This document shows positions 37,479-49,769 of a DNA stretch of 64,000 nt, piece by piece. The translations under genes and the position numbers were made by a program. This DNA is from Morella rubra (taxonomy: Eukaryota; Streptophyta; Magnoliopsida; Fagales; Myricaceae). Below the pieces are notes generated by a model that saw only the letters and a program-made list of their open reading frames with translations, made no database searches and had not been told where the DNA came from. The stretch lies in assembly GCA_003952965.2 (NCBI GenBank), contig CM025851.1:25929798-25993797 (forward strand). The letters run 5' to 3'. How positions within the stretch are numbered: the first letter of the stretch is position 1; each line of letters opens with the position of its first letter.

Positions 37479-40400
37479 TGTAACAAACTTGAATTTGAAA
37501 GGTGTTTGGATTTCAAGAAAATGAAAGGAAAATATAATGGCCAAATTCGAATGTGAGTCTAAATAACAACCCAAGAGGGGGGGGTGAATTGAGTTTTTCA
37601 AAAACTTAGTCATTTTTTGATAAAAACATAGATCCGAAAAATACCCATCTTCAACAAATAAAAATGCAGATCTGAATGTGTTTAATGCTAAACTAAATAT
37701 AAGCAATAAAACAATAAAACATAAAGCACCACAAATATGGATATGGAACGAATAATAAGAGAGATAGAGTTAGAGAGACGACACTAATTTTTTAGGTGGT
37801 TTGGCCAACACTTGCCTACGTCCACCCTAAGGCTATTGACTTCCTTGGGCTTCCATCACTATTCTCCAAATAACAAATACACCTTACCTTCCCGGGTGCT
37901 AAGGAACCTTTACAAAGCATTTTTAGAGCTTACGCTTTAACTTTCTTCACGAATGCCAAAACCCAAGGGATTTCTTCTACTCTCACGAGTAAGACCAAGT
38001 GTTTACCCAACACTTAAGTGATTTACAAAAGATGGGTACAAAAGAATGATAAAGAAAGGCTCTCTAAGCCAAATAAACAAGTGGAAAGCACAAAAGTGTG
38101 TAATGGCTCTCTAAGCCAAATCAACAAGTGAAAAGTTCAATAGAGTGCAAAAGGACAAGATTCTCTAAGGAAAGCTAAAGTTTGGCAGGTGGGAGCAAAA
38201 GCTTTCATGGTGGATACATTCTTCTCTCTTCTTCAAGGCACTTTCTCTCTCTAGAAGTTAGGGCAAGAATAATTGCAAGTTCCTATTTTTTATCTCTCTA
38301 TCTTCTTCTATTTATACCCCATTTGTCTTCAACGGTATTCAAAACCCTCAAAAGTACAGTTGGAAGGGTACTCAAGTCATTTTAGAGCTTTTTAAATGAG
38401 TTGACGTCGTTCCAGTTTTTCTGCAAAATCGCAGCATGTGTCGACACATAGTCTGCATGTGTTGACACATCAAACATGGGTCTAGAATTGTGCTGTCTCA
38501 GGTGTCAGTGCAATGTGTCGACACTTGTCTTCAATGTGTCGACATATTCAATGCTGGAGAGAAAAATCAACATCTTAAAAGTGTCCAATCCATTCCAACA
38601 CTTCTTTAAACACCTACAATATGAAAATTGACTAATCAACTTTGTGTAATGGTATTTAAGTCCACTTAGAAATATTTTAGAGAGATAACCTTAATATTTT
38701 GAAATGCTTTTTATAAATAGTGGATTGACAAGGTAAAATCTAAAAGTCTTCAAAGCATTTAGAATTTTTGTTGTCATCAAAATCAAATATGAAATGTTTG
38801 CAAAACAACCTTGGGCTAACATCGAGATTGGCTAGTCTTTAAAGATAAAACTAAATTCTAGAAAATTCTATTCTTTGATGCTTCCTATTAGGATTACAGA
38901 GTATTTATAGCCACATGGGCTTCTAACTAACTCTTTACTTCGTGGGCCTAGACCAACCATTTTAACAGCTGGCCCAATAAACTCTAAGAGCTCATCCCAA
39001 ACACAACTATCTTGCCAGTTGGTAATCAACAAAGGCTAACTACCATAAATTAAACTTCAGTTTATTTTTGCTTTATCCCATCTATATTTGTTGTATCCCA
39101 TCTATATTTGGAGGATCCAGAGGAGCAAAAATTGTGACATTCTAGACAGTAACTTGGCTGGACATTTAGAAAAAAAAAACAGCAGCTACTCTTCCCCTAC
39201 AATATATTGGATCTAGAAAAATCAGTCTCAACTCTTCCCCTGCAACATACTAGAGGAATAGTCTAGAATGTTGAGTTCAAGAAGGTTAAGTTTGAGATGA
39301 CAACCCCAGTTGAATTCCTTAACTCTACCAAATGGTGCTGTGTATAGTTCAAGTTTCTAGTTCTAAACCATTTCCACTAAATGTCACCTTGGCCACCAAT
39401 AGTTTCAGTATCACTTGTTATGACGATATTAGTCAAATGATGTCCAAAAATGAGGCATGAATTCCTTTCACCAAGCAGCTTCCTACCTCGGCCATTTGAT
39501 TGGAGATGATCAATGACTTGCCAATTCTCAGAGGTTGTTGACCCCAAAATTACTGCATCCTTATCTAACCATAGAGTTAGAGGACAAATGAGATCGAAGT
39601 TTCTTGTCAACCACTGGCTTGCTAGGTCAAAAGGCTTGGCTCCACCCATGTTAGCAAGTGAATTGAGATAGAAGATGACATTTAGAATTGTTTGAGTGAC
39701 ACCAGCTCCCACAGCGCCAAATTCAGAAATTGTGACAATGGAGGTGGCATATCCTCAAAGTTTGTACTTTTGCAATATGAGCTTGGTTCTTTTAAAGGAC
39801 ATACAACAATCACTTGGTGGCTGGTGTTCTGAAAAAAAATGCCCATGCAATTTACCAACACTTGACCAAACATTACACCACTTACAAATCGATTGGGGTC
39901 CTGTTCGAAAATTTGCTCCACGAGAATCCAAAAATTATTGTGAAAACAGCACACATGCTTGTATATTCTTCCACTTAAATTCAATTGGGACCCAAATTCC
40001 ATATTTGCCAAATTACCTATTTGACCAGCACCCTTAACGTAAATCCACTCTAGCACGCGTGTCTTTTCCTTCTTCTTTTTCCTCTTCTTCTTCCGCTTCC
40101 TAATGTTCTTTATTGTTTTATGCTCTCGAAGAATCAATGGTGATAATAGTTTGAAGCACTCTGGGTTGAGGTTCTCAATCAAGACGATGACCTGCAAGGG
40201 AACATGTGCTAATTTCTTAGGGTACTTTAGAACCCTTGTTGAATCCTTTCTCTGTGCACCCATTTCTTTCTCTTGTAATTGTAAATTTTCATCCATCGCT
40301 TCAATCTCCTCTTCTATTTTTTCGTCTTTGCATTCTTCATCTTCTTCTTTCATTTGGTACTTTAATTTCTCCCATATGCTTCTAGAGATTCTTCAATTGA

Positions 40401-40821
40401 TTGATTGTTTCCATAATTTGGAAACATTGTTTGGATAGATCTTGAAGTGTGCTCAAGACTATGACAGGATTGTTGCTTTGATACTAATTGTAGCAAACCT
40501 GAATTGTATTTGGATTTCAAGAAAATGAAAAGAAAATACAATAGCCAAATTCTAGATTGACTTCTCTCCAAAGATAAAACTAAATGCTAGACAATTCTGT
40601 TCTTTGATGCTTCCTATTAGGATTACAGAGTATTTATAGCCACATGGGCTTCTAACTAACTCCTTACGTCGTGGGCCTGGTCCAACCATTTTAACAGCTG
40701 GCCTAATAGACTCTAAGAGCTCAACCCAGACACATAACTATCCTCCAGCTGGTAATTAACAAAGGCTCACTACCATAATTGAAAAACGAGCCCATTAGCT
40801 AAACTAATATTGGCACGTTAC
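37479..40821 (-). mobile_element. Non-autonomous LTR retroelement inserted in the LINE
   Basis: Two LTR copies flank about 1.4 kb: left 37479 to about 39052 (itself holding a solo LTR), right 40489 to about 40780-40821. Shared text includes TTTGGATTTCAAGAAAATGA and ACAGAGTATTTATAGCCACA. On the minus strand a Met-tRNA-like primer site (TAGTATCAAAGCAAC) adjoins the right LTR. Flanks GAGTG and GGGTG look like a 5-bp target duplication with one difference. Internal sequence shows no gag or pol; it holds a 223-codon minus-strand frame (39682-40353), Lys-rich and unrecognised. This fits a LARD-type element. It is inactive on its own. Confidence 0.7.
37552..38821. mobile_element. Solo LTR nested in the left LTR of the 37479 element
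   Basis: A 1,270-bp block with TG...CA ends interrupts the host LTR exactly where its two halves can be matched to the right-hand copy. Flanks TCGAA (37547-37551) and TCGAG (38822-38826) are a 5-bp target duplication with one change. The start (CCAAGAGGGGGGGGTGAATTG) and end region (GTTGTCATCAAAATCAAAT) are typical of a common plant copia LTR type. No internal region is present. Confidence 0.78.
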
Positions 40822-41266
40822 GGGTGTTGGATTTTGCCTTGGGTGAGCTTGTTATCCGATACTTAGGGGTTCCATTGATCTCTACAGGACTTCAGAGCAT
40901 TGATTGTCAGAACTTTGAAGATAAGGTCATTTCCCGTGTGAAAAGCTGGACTTCTAAATTCCTTTCTTACACTGGACGACTTTAGTTGATTATATATTGC
41001 ATCCTTTTCGCTATCCACCTAGAATTTTTGGTCAGCATATTTTGTCTTATCAAAGGCTACAATTAACCATATAAAGAGGATAAAAAAAAGAAAAGTCTCT
41101 CTCTTTCTAGAGTGGAACTCTCTGGAGATTCTTTCCCTCATCAGTCCTTGTGAGTTGTGACTTCCTTCATTTGGACTGACTGTCATCAGTCATTTTCCAA
41201 ATAGATTCTGCTATATTTTCCCCTCATATTTAGTTTTATGACTCCTTTGATTAATAGATGTTTCTA

Positions 41267-41579
41267 GGAAAAAATTCACTTTGAGCCCTCTAACTACTAA
41301 TGCAATTTCAAATAGAGGTCTAAACTATCAATCTTGACACATTAAGCCCTCCAACTTCCACAATTAATCAAATTGCGCCCTGAAATAAAATATGAGGGTC
41401 AAAATCGTGCCACATGGCTCATTCACAATACACGTGACACGAGTTTGATCGTTAGATCTTTTTTAGGGGTGCAAATTGATGAAATTTGGTAGTTCGTGAG
41501 CTTAATGTGTCAAATGTAGTAGTTTAGACCCTATTTAAAATTGCATTGGTAGTTAGAGGGTTCAAAATGATGTTTAGCC
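41267..41579. mobile_element. Foldback MITE, Mutator-like, inside the LINE
   Basis: Arms of about 115 bp mirror each other (CCCTCTAACTAC, AATGCAATTT, GTCTAAACTA, GACACATTAAGC). Both flanks read ATGTTTCTA (41258-41266 and 41580-41588), a perfect 9-bp target duplication, as Mutator-type elements make. Length is 313 bp. It interrupts the LINE reading between its reverse transcriptase and C-terminal parts. Confidence 0.9.
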
Positions 41580-42165
41580 ATGTTTCTAATTTACTTAGAA
41601 AAAAAACCGTATAAAGAAGGTAGTGAGCTCAAAACTTGGGGAGCCAAAGTGGGTAGGCGGGATATGTGCAACCCTAAACAGCATGGGGGACTTGGGATCT
41701 GGAGCTTGAGTTGCTGGAACCTAGATGATCTGGAGTTTGTAATTTAAAGCATATTTGACATTTAATATTGGTTGACCTAGATGATTTCATTTGGGATGGT
41801 TATATTAGAAAGAATCTGTTGAGGGGAGATCCTTTTAGGCTATTAACATAGCTTCCGATTCATCATGGTGTTGGCAGAATCTTCTCCATTTGTGAGCGCA
41901 TGCACAAAGTAGAATTAGTGGGAATGGCGAAGAGATATTTCTTTGGTTTTGCTAATTGGCATCCCATTAGGCCTCTACTTAAGAACTACCTTGGATGCCA
42001 TTTGCTTATCGGAATTTGGTCCTCAGGCGGAGGTTAAGGAGATCAATCGTGTGATGGAATGGAATTGGCCTATGTTAGAGTTTTGGAGGGGCATCACGGA
42101 GCAAACAACCAATACTTTTATGCCTAGACCAAACAGAGATGACAGATATGAATGGTCAATGGTAT

Positions 42166-42525
42166 TTTTTATTTTTTATTTTTATATCACAACTACGGTA
42201 CTTCATTAAAATAAAGGCAGGAAGTCCACACAATATCAACAAACTAGGAACGAAAGCGAGAAAAGCTAAAGAAAAAATATATACAAAATTAGGGAAGAAC
42301 CACTCCTGCGTATAACCAAGACAAATCTTCAAGTTGCTCTGGAACAAAGGTGTAGCCTCTAGAAAAAACTCTAGAAGCAGCCCAACGAGCAAGTTGGTGC
42401 ACTAACATGCATGTTAGCACCTCGAAGGATATGAATGTTCTTCCATTGATGAATCCGTTGAAGAGACTTATGCAAAACTCCAATTGTATCATGAATACTC
42501 CATTCCATTTGAACAAACAATATTT
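42166..42525 (-). mobile_element. LINE 3' end with RNase H remnant
   Basis: The minus strand reads WSIHDTIGVLHKSLQRIHQW, then HQLARWAASRVFSRGYTF. This resembles the RNase H-like tail of plant LINE ORF2. The T-rich stretch at 42163-42186 on the plus strand would be its A-rich tail. It was inserted head-to-tail against the plus-strand LINE. Only the 3' end is present. Confidence 0.6.
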
Positions 42526-42536
42526 AGACTCGAGAC

Positions 42537-43855
42537 AGTGCACAAAGAACCTAGAGGGGGAGTGAATAGATTTTCTAAAAATTATGCTCAACTTTTTTGA
42601 GAAGATGTGAAATACATAATGAAATTCAACCCAATAATGCAATCTGATTTAGAGATTAATAAACTAAATCAGGAAACAATATATCTCTAAAGGTTCAATA
42701 TGTTCTCAATGGCATTAACAAGAAACGTTATTGGCAGATCAATAGTAGTTATGATGCTCTGTAAAAATAACCCAAAACAGAGGAGAATTCCAGTAAACTG
42801 TGATCAAACTTTGACTGTTGTTAAAACAGATATAACAGTAAATTAAACTAATTAGAATACCAGATATTTAAACTAGCACTTGAATACCTTTGGTCTTCAA
42901 TCTTTCTTCAGCAAGATCTCAAATCTCTAAGATTGAGAACCTGAAACACTCAAAATAAGAAATATTAGTTTATGTCGAGATAAACAACTAAAGAAAAAAG
43001 TCACAATCACAACCTTTACATGCGATCTATTGACAAAGAGAAAAATTTCTTGAAGAACTCTTCAAGGGAGAAAAACTCTCCTGGCCCACAGCTTGAAAAT
43101 TGAATTGACTAGAAACTGAATTCGGTTACAAGGTGATCGATAGATACTCCAATCTCAATGGCCAATCTATAACACCCAAACCTTACCCAAACTACCAAAT
43201 TTGGATTTGCAGCATGCAGGGGATAAGGAACTCCTCACCCATTCAAATTCATGATTCTTTCAGCGAAACTAACCTGTCAACATGAAGTCATGCAGTTGAT
43301 TTCTACAATGTTGAACCTGCAGCTTCACAAACACCAGCAGATCTAGTCGTTCAGCACAATCTTGTGATTGTAGATCAGTGATCAATCAAGAGGACACTTG
43401 AAACTCAGACCAATACATTCAGTACCTTGTCCTCTCAAAGTTTCTCAAAAACGCTTAGAAAGGGAATTAGTCTCTTTTTCTCTGTGGATCATGGAATATT
43501 AAAGTTCTAGATGGTTAAATACATTGCTGGAGAGTTTATATGAGAGATGAGAGAGGTTCTAGAAGTAACACGAATTTGGGCGAGTAAATGAAAGTTTGTT
43601 AAACATAACAGAAAAATCGTTATTCTGTTACCCAATGAACTTCACTCGAACTCCAGGCAAACTCCACGTAGTATTCTCACACTTCTAAGCTTCAACATCT
43701 TCAAAGAAACTTCTCTAACATTCAATCTCAGGAAAGTTCTAATACACTAAACAAGAACCATGCCAAAACTAAACATTTACACCATTCTTTTTTTTTTTTT
43801 TGGATACTTCAATGCATTCACTTGCTACTCTGTTCCCAAAAGTTTCATGGTATCA
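42537..43855. mobile_element. LTR-like block, probably copia type
   Basis: The left side (GTGCACAAAGAACC, then CTAGAGGGGGAGTGAATAG) resembles the start of the solo LTR at 37552. Near 43846-43855 TTTCATGGTATCA resembles an LTR end followed by a primer site. No coding region, partner LTR or target duplication was found, so this is a relic of uncertain extent. Confidence 0.4.
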
Positions 43856-44039
43856 CATTATTTGGGATGCAAGCCACATACGAAGATTTTCTTTTATTAC
43901 TTTATTCAAGAAAATGCACCCGTAGTGTAACTTGGAACAACCCTCCAAGTACGGTGAATAAAACTTACATCTCCAAAATAAAAATTTAATTAAGACTCGA
44001 AAAGACTCAAAGAAAAATGAAAAAACATGTTGGAAAAGT

Positions 44040-46447
44040 AAAAGACAGAACCGCTAATGCCCCACCCAAGCTGTGTCCTGTCACTACAAATTTGGCATTC
44101 TGATTCTTTTTCAGCATGTCTCTGAGTTTTTCTCTGATTGCAGTAAGCAAACTGTCTTAATTGGTCACTTCCTTGTTCTATTTCTTTGGGAAAGCCGTTG
44201 TACTCCTTCTGCATGCCAAGAGCTTTACAGAAGCCACTATGTAACTTACCCACGCCTGCAAACTCAACCCACATCGAATGGGCCATTGCCCTTAAATGCA
44301 ACCACGATCAGGTTTGGATTATCCATCGTATTTTGGAACATGATGCTTGAGTTGAAAATTTTTCTTGGCGATCTGTCAATCGTCATATCAAACTAAATGA
44401 AAATATCATCGACGGAAAATAAGATATACATGTAACTTACCCACGCCTTTCTCGAGAAATAATATTACGCCCGTCTTTAGAATTCGAGGCCTCATAAATG
44501 CATCCAATTTATAACACTTATATAGGCTATAGGACGGAAGAAAACTGAACTGATTCACAGTAACAGTTTTCTCCCTTTTTACCGACATGCCAATTGGATT
44601 CCTTCCAATTGTTGGCAATTACTCTTAAGACTTTCCAGTTTTGTTGTTTCCTTTAAACCGAAAATTGTCTCGGGGATAGAGTACTAGAAAGTCTTCGTTC
44701 TTCAATTTCACGATCAAAGAAATAGTTAGTCAAAGTTTAATTAACAAATTAATAGGCCCTTCGTTTCAATTAGCTTACTAGCATATACTTTTGTAATCAA
44801 AATGTTGTAACTAAATGTGTGCTGTCGTGCTATTTTTTGACTTTGGAGTTTAATTCTGTGGTGACTAGGTGTAGTTTGCTCTTGTATAACTCCTGTGTTG
44901 GAGTTCTGTGGTGACTTCTTGTTTATTGGTGATCCCTTTAGGGGGTTCTGTTCTTGTAACCCATGTATTTAAAACTCTGGCTATATAGAGCCTTTTGGAA
45001 ATATATAGTACTGACAATTACCCAAAAATAAAAATTATCCAGACATCAACTTAAAACTAAAATAGTTGTAAACTAGAATAACACACATGTACATATGTTT
45101 AATTAGTTTAATTAGGCACATGGGTGCTATAGACATTGTTTCTTCCAAATTATCAACATACGCATCCCAAAAGGATATATAACACACATCTACATACCAA
45201 ATTGAGGCTTATGTAGAACGTACAGGAATGTACATATACAAAAATACATGCACCAGTACATGACATACATGCATGCATAAATTTACGAATAGATACTCTC
45301 AATTATCTCATGTAATATGATGATGATAAGCTAAAATATGTGAAGGGTCATGCAGATCAAGATAGTGCAACCCATTAATGAGAGATCGTATGACTGATTT
45401 TATTTTAGGAGAGCGTGCTAATTTTAATTAAGAGAAGTCAAACTTAGCGAGCCGCGGCTTATTTTTGTATACTTGTAAGCAACCTAAGCCCGTGGTAGGT
45501 TATCATAATAAACTTCTTTAAGAATTGTAGAGTTGCTTCTCACGTACCGTTCCAGCAGTTGTAATACTTCACGAATTTCATCTGTGAAAAGGAGAAAGAA
45601 ACATTATTATTCCCGATAGCCATCATATATATAGAAGGGAAAATTCAACAGACATGCATATATCTAATTTCCATGTTAATCATACGTACGTACGTCCAAT
45701 GATCTTCGACTATGGCCTGGATAAATGCTTCGTTTTCGTATGCTATTTTGCAGGCCATTACTGAGAGAGCCTTATTGTATTCTTTGTTACCTTGTCCAAT
45801 ACTTTTATCTAACTCCACTCTTTCATCAAGACATTCTATTACAGATTTGTAGGTCTCGGATGGGCTTTCAGGCCAGAGAAACCTTTCCTGCATAAATTAG
45901 ACCACCCCAAAAGAATTTAGCAAATTACCATCACATAAAAACTACTCAATAGCATTATTACTGCATTTTCGCACTATATCTCTGTGCATATATATTTGCA
46001 CGCAATACGGAAATAAACAATAATTAGATGCTCATTATACAACGTACACTATCTAGATGATAAAAGAGAAAGAGTGATTAGTAAGTAAAACCTTTTAATA
46101 AATTCACGCATGAGGGGTCCCCCGTTACTTGAAAGCAAATTTAGCCATAGCTCCAGCATATATCCAAACTGAGACAAGGGTTTTTCCCACATGATGAGGA
46201 GTTTCTGCACAAGGGAGTTGATGATGTACCATCGGCGCCAAAAGCCTCCAAACGTTTCTGTTTCCGAGTTCTCAATGAATTTAGTCGTGTCTGATGCTTT
46301 AGGAGAAAGCAGAAAGCGAGCAAAATCATAAAAGCTTGCTTGTTTCTGGGTTAAGCAAAAATTTGCACGAGATTGACAAGGCTCGGTAAGGCCATAGCTT
46401 GAAGCAATGAAGAAGGTGTTGGATGAGTTTATATGCCAATGTCTCAA
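44040..46447 (-). pseudogene. OBL1: OBL1-like triacylglycerol lipase pseudogene
   Basis: OBL1 is a class-3 lipase on oil bodies that releases fatty acids from triacylglycerol. Exon 1 is 46447-46092 (SSYGLTEPCQSRANFCL; RWYIINSLVQKLL) and exon 2 is 45887-45694 (VIECLDERVELDKS; YENEAFIQAIVEDHW). Remains of exon 3 are at about 44400-44040 (DNPNLIVVAFKG; VGKLHSGFCKALGMQKEYNG). The Ser nucleophile motif GHSLGG is still readable near 44060 in a shifted frame. The expected start codon reads ATA at 46430-46432, and no in-frame ATG replaces it before the conserved region. Exon 3 has at least two frame changes, a segment before it (the FYDFWND region) is missing, and everything after GHSLGGALAVL is gone, including the catalytic Asp and His. 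A TATA-like box (CTATAAATAC, 46481-46490) remains. Confidence 0.85.
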
Positions 46448-46480
46448 TTGGGAATACTTCTAATTAATGGCAAAGAATCT

Positions 46481-46490
46481 GTATTTATAG
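46481..46490 (-). promoter_or_regulatory. TATA box of the lipase pseudogene
   Basis: CTATAAATAC on the minus strand lies about 50 bp before the position of the lost start codon. It is a relic of the old promoter. Confidence 0.5.
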
Positions 46491-46904
46491 ATACGGTACA
46501 GCATGCTGGTGTGTATCTTTTTTTGAAAGGTAATAGGTTAATTGCGAGGAATATTGCTTGTTAGTAAAACTAGTTAATCTCGGATTTTTTTTTGTTAGCA
46601 ATTAGTATTTAATCTTAATTTTGAGTAGTTCTTTAATTAATGAAGGGTCACATTAGTCGTATGAATCATTTGTTAATTGGCAGTCGTCCTTAGGCCCGAT
46701 AGAAAGAGAATTACTTTCTAAGGGCTTAGCCATGCTCTTTGTAAGCGTTCACCGCCCTCGGATCTAATTTGGGATCATGGATAGACAAAATTAGGCACTT
46801 ACATAATTAATAGGCCTTAAAGTATGACCTTAAATGTAGAGTATTAATAATTCTGTTAAATTACTCAACTTGTGACTTAAAAGTACTGGAAACCCACTTT
46901 TATT

Positions 46905-47092
46905 GGGATGAGGAATCCCCTGCTTGAATTACACTGTGTAATTTGGAGAGAGATAAACACAAGAGGTGGACCCTACAACGAATTTATTGTGAAGTAGCAT
47001 TAAATGGTGTGGGGTTCACCTCTTATGTCTATCTCTCTCCTTATTGCACTATGTAATTTGACAGGATTAAACTCGTCCCAATGTAAATTGTA
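46905..47092. mobile_element. Small foldback MITE
   Basis: Arms of about 85 bp mirror each other: TTGGGATGAGG / CCTCGTCCCAA-like ends, with AATTACACTGTGTAATTTGG and GAGAGAGATAAACACAAGAGGTG near them. Length is about 188 bp. The interior resembles the broken MITE that flanks the solo LTR at 49864-53593. Target duplication is not clear. Confidence 0.65.
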
Positions 47093-47718
47093 ATTAGCTA
47101 ATATTATTATGCAGTGTGAGAGTGCCCTCGATCATTTGAACATGTCTTCCTTTTTTAAAAAAAAGTTAAATATCTCGGAAACGACAACAAGAAAGATAAT
47201 TTACATATATCTTAAGTACGAGGGTTTTGGAAAGATCTTATTCACTAGGGGAGGATAGCATTGGTCTCATCTTTTATTTCATAAATTATCCATAGTGCCA
47301 TGTTATAGCTTGTTATATATATATATATATTACTTTCTCAATTTAAACAAACAATATTTTTTCCCTTTAAAAGGATGGAATGGAATTAGGACATAATTTT
47401 TTACTAATTCTGTCTATTTCAAGCTTAATAAATTATAGTAGATACAACAAGTGAAATCATCATAACTCCTCAAATGTGGGTTGTTTACTTACACCCCATG
47501 TAATTAAGCGCGCTTGCTCGGGTATGCATTCTGGGTATTAATATATCTTTTAACAATCGAGATTGTCCGTTTGTTTGGACCATCCATCGATCCCATAGAT
47601 TTCTTTCCCGTCAAGTATTTGAAATTACCATAGCATGAGTATTATTGTTTTATATATATATCTTAGCTGGAGCATAATAATCAATTCTTCCAATTCTTTT
47701 ATATATAGGACAAAAGAA
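47093..47718. other. AT-rich spacer, part of a local segmental duplication
   Basis: No gene is seen. From about 47530 the sequence matches 61455-61710 (for example ACAATCGAGATTGTCCGTTTG and GGACCATCCATCGATCCC), with about 100 bp present here and missing there. Confidence 0.5.
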
Positions 47719-47726
47719 TATATAGC

Positions 47727-48549
47727 CAGTGGCAGAACCAGGATTGAATTTGAAGAGGGGCCAACTCTTAAGGCGAAATGACAAAATTTTTTTTCCTACA
47801 TCATGCAAAAAAGTGTCTTAGAGTTAAAATTAAGGACTAAAAATATTAAAAGTATTGAAATACACGTAACGTACTAATTGTTGAGATTGAGAGGTGACAA
47901 TTGGATCCTATAGATTTGCATTTTCTGAAAACGTTACAAAATAGCTTAGTTCTCAATAGTTTCTTCATTTCTCATCTATTAACCTCACTTGCAATTAGAA
48001 AGTAGCCAAGATCTACAAAGTTACATATCCCTACTCCCTCCGAGTCCCTCACCTTTTTTTCTTTTGTCTTGCATATTAGAGTAATACAACTATCTGATGA
48101 TCTAGTCTAAGATCTCTAGCTAGGATGAGATACTTACTCTTTGATAGAGAGTTGTATATTGAAGTAATAGGAAATCTCAAAATACGGATAAGTTGACTAC
48201 CATATTTCAATTCCATTGTAGACTTTTAATCCAATATATTAGTCCTATACATTTTTTTGAACATCTCAATTTATTTTACCATTAACAATCAATACTGACA
48301 TAATAAAAGAAACGGTGCTACTTGAAACCATCCAACAAAAGTAGCCCACGTATCAAACAACAGACTGGAATGCATATCCCCAATTTCCCATCCCTTAGAT
48401 ATCAAATAGTTGCACATCCCAACATTAAGGGGACCGGCCTAGACTAAAGGCAACATATTAGTTATGAAAAAAAACAAAAAAAATTCAATTGTTTCACATT
48501 GGCCAACCGGGGCTAAGGCCCCAGTTAACCCGCCTTACATCCGCCACTG
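47727..48549. mobile_element. Non-autonomous hAT element, CAGTGGCGGA type
   Basis: The left end CAGTGGCAGAACCAGG and the right end (reverse complement CAGTGGCGGATGTAAGG) are the termini of a common plant hAT group. The flanks TATATAGC (47719-47726) and TAAATAGC (48550-48557) are an 8-bp target duplication with one change. Length is 823 bp with no transposase. A paralogous segment near 61535-61565 lacks the element and shows the empty site. Confidence 0.9.
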
Positions 48550-48557
48550 TAAATAGC

Positions 48558-49238
48558 ATGTATATCATTAAGGCCAGAGTATCATATTCCTATTTTAATT
48601 TTTTTTTTCAATTCTTTGAACCGAGATATATGGCTTGATGCAGGTGGCTAAAGATAATCAGTCAATATTGCACTAATCACAATTACCCTTAAGCATTTTT
48701 CATTAACCTTTACATCAATTCATTGACTATATCAAAGTCTTTGGCACGTAGAAAAATATGAATAGTTCGCGTTCTTAAAAGAATTTTTTAAGTTTAATTA
48801 AATTTTGTTAAGGTTCGTGAAAGTGGGTGGAGAGAGAGAGATTTGAAAAGTTGTACGGACGAAGTTCATTTTTTCAGGGATTGCAAAAGTGGGTCACATG
48901 AGTTAATTTTAATAATTTTCGTATAAAAATAAACAAATACTATAATCGAGCCACACTGCGCGGCCTGGCGGCCATGTGACTGCATCTTTCCTTTCCTTTT
49001 CTTTTTTTAATATGAAAATTGGGGGAAAAAAAACTACTTGTGGGGTTATGTCAAATTCCGAAAACCAAACTTTTCATAATTTAATTTGTTCATTGACAAA
49101 ATTTTCATAAATAAATAAATAAATAAATATATATATATAGATATATAGACAAACTGTATTCAATGTGTAGGCTTGAATTTAAAATCTTTAGCATTAGAGC
49201 AAGTTTTCGAATCAAACTATATTCAGTTGCGCGTTATA
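48558..49238. other. AT-rich spacer
   Basis: The first 150 bp continue the segmental duplication with 61550-61710. The rest is low-complexity, including a TAAA/TA microsatellite near 49110-49145. No gene is seen. Confidence 0.5.
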
Positions 49239-49247
49239 CAAAAAAAT

Positions 49248-49622
49248 TGAGAAAATACACTTTTACCCTCTAACGTTGGGGTTCTGACACTTTATACCAT
49301 AAACTATCAATTTCATAATATTTCGTCCCTCAACTACTAACCGTTTACACTTTGCACCCTCTAATCGTTAATTTGGATGGAAATTTTTATTTTTGTTAAG
49401 TGAAATGTCAAATTTATCCCTATACAAAATATAATTATAAAAAATTATGAGGGTAAAATCGTCATTGCACTTAACCAAAATAGCAATTTCCATCCAAATT
49501 AACGGTAGGGGGTGCAAAGTGTAAATGATTTGTAGTTGAGGGGCAAAATGTAATGAAATTGATAGTTTGAAGTGCAAAGTGTCAAAACTTCAATAGTCAG
49601 AAGGTGAAAATTATATTTAATC
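49248..49622. mobile_element. Foldback MITE, Mutator-like
   Basis: Arms of about 150 bp mirror each other (ACTATCAATTTCAT, TTTACACTTTGCACCC and TTAATTTGGATGGAAATT occur in both). The flanks are identical, CAAAAAAAT at 49239-49247 and 49623-49631, a perfect 9-bp target duplication. Length is 375 bp. Confidence 0.9.
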
Positions 49623-49769
49623 CAAAAAAATATTTCAAAAAATTACTAAGTCTAACTAGATCACGTGCTTATTTTAATTGGCAGATGTATTTGAGATATC
49701 AAACCACCTAGGGATGACTCTTGGTTCTCAAAAAGAATTTTGGGCTTGAGAAACTTTACGTGGGAGGGT

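Noticed and set aside
44770-45010. Text resembling a LINE or SINE 3' end in the lipase intron
   Set aside because: No A-rich tail, target duplication or promoter boxes could be defined, so I do not list it as an element.
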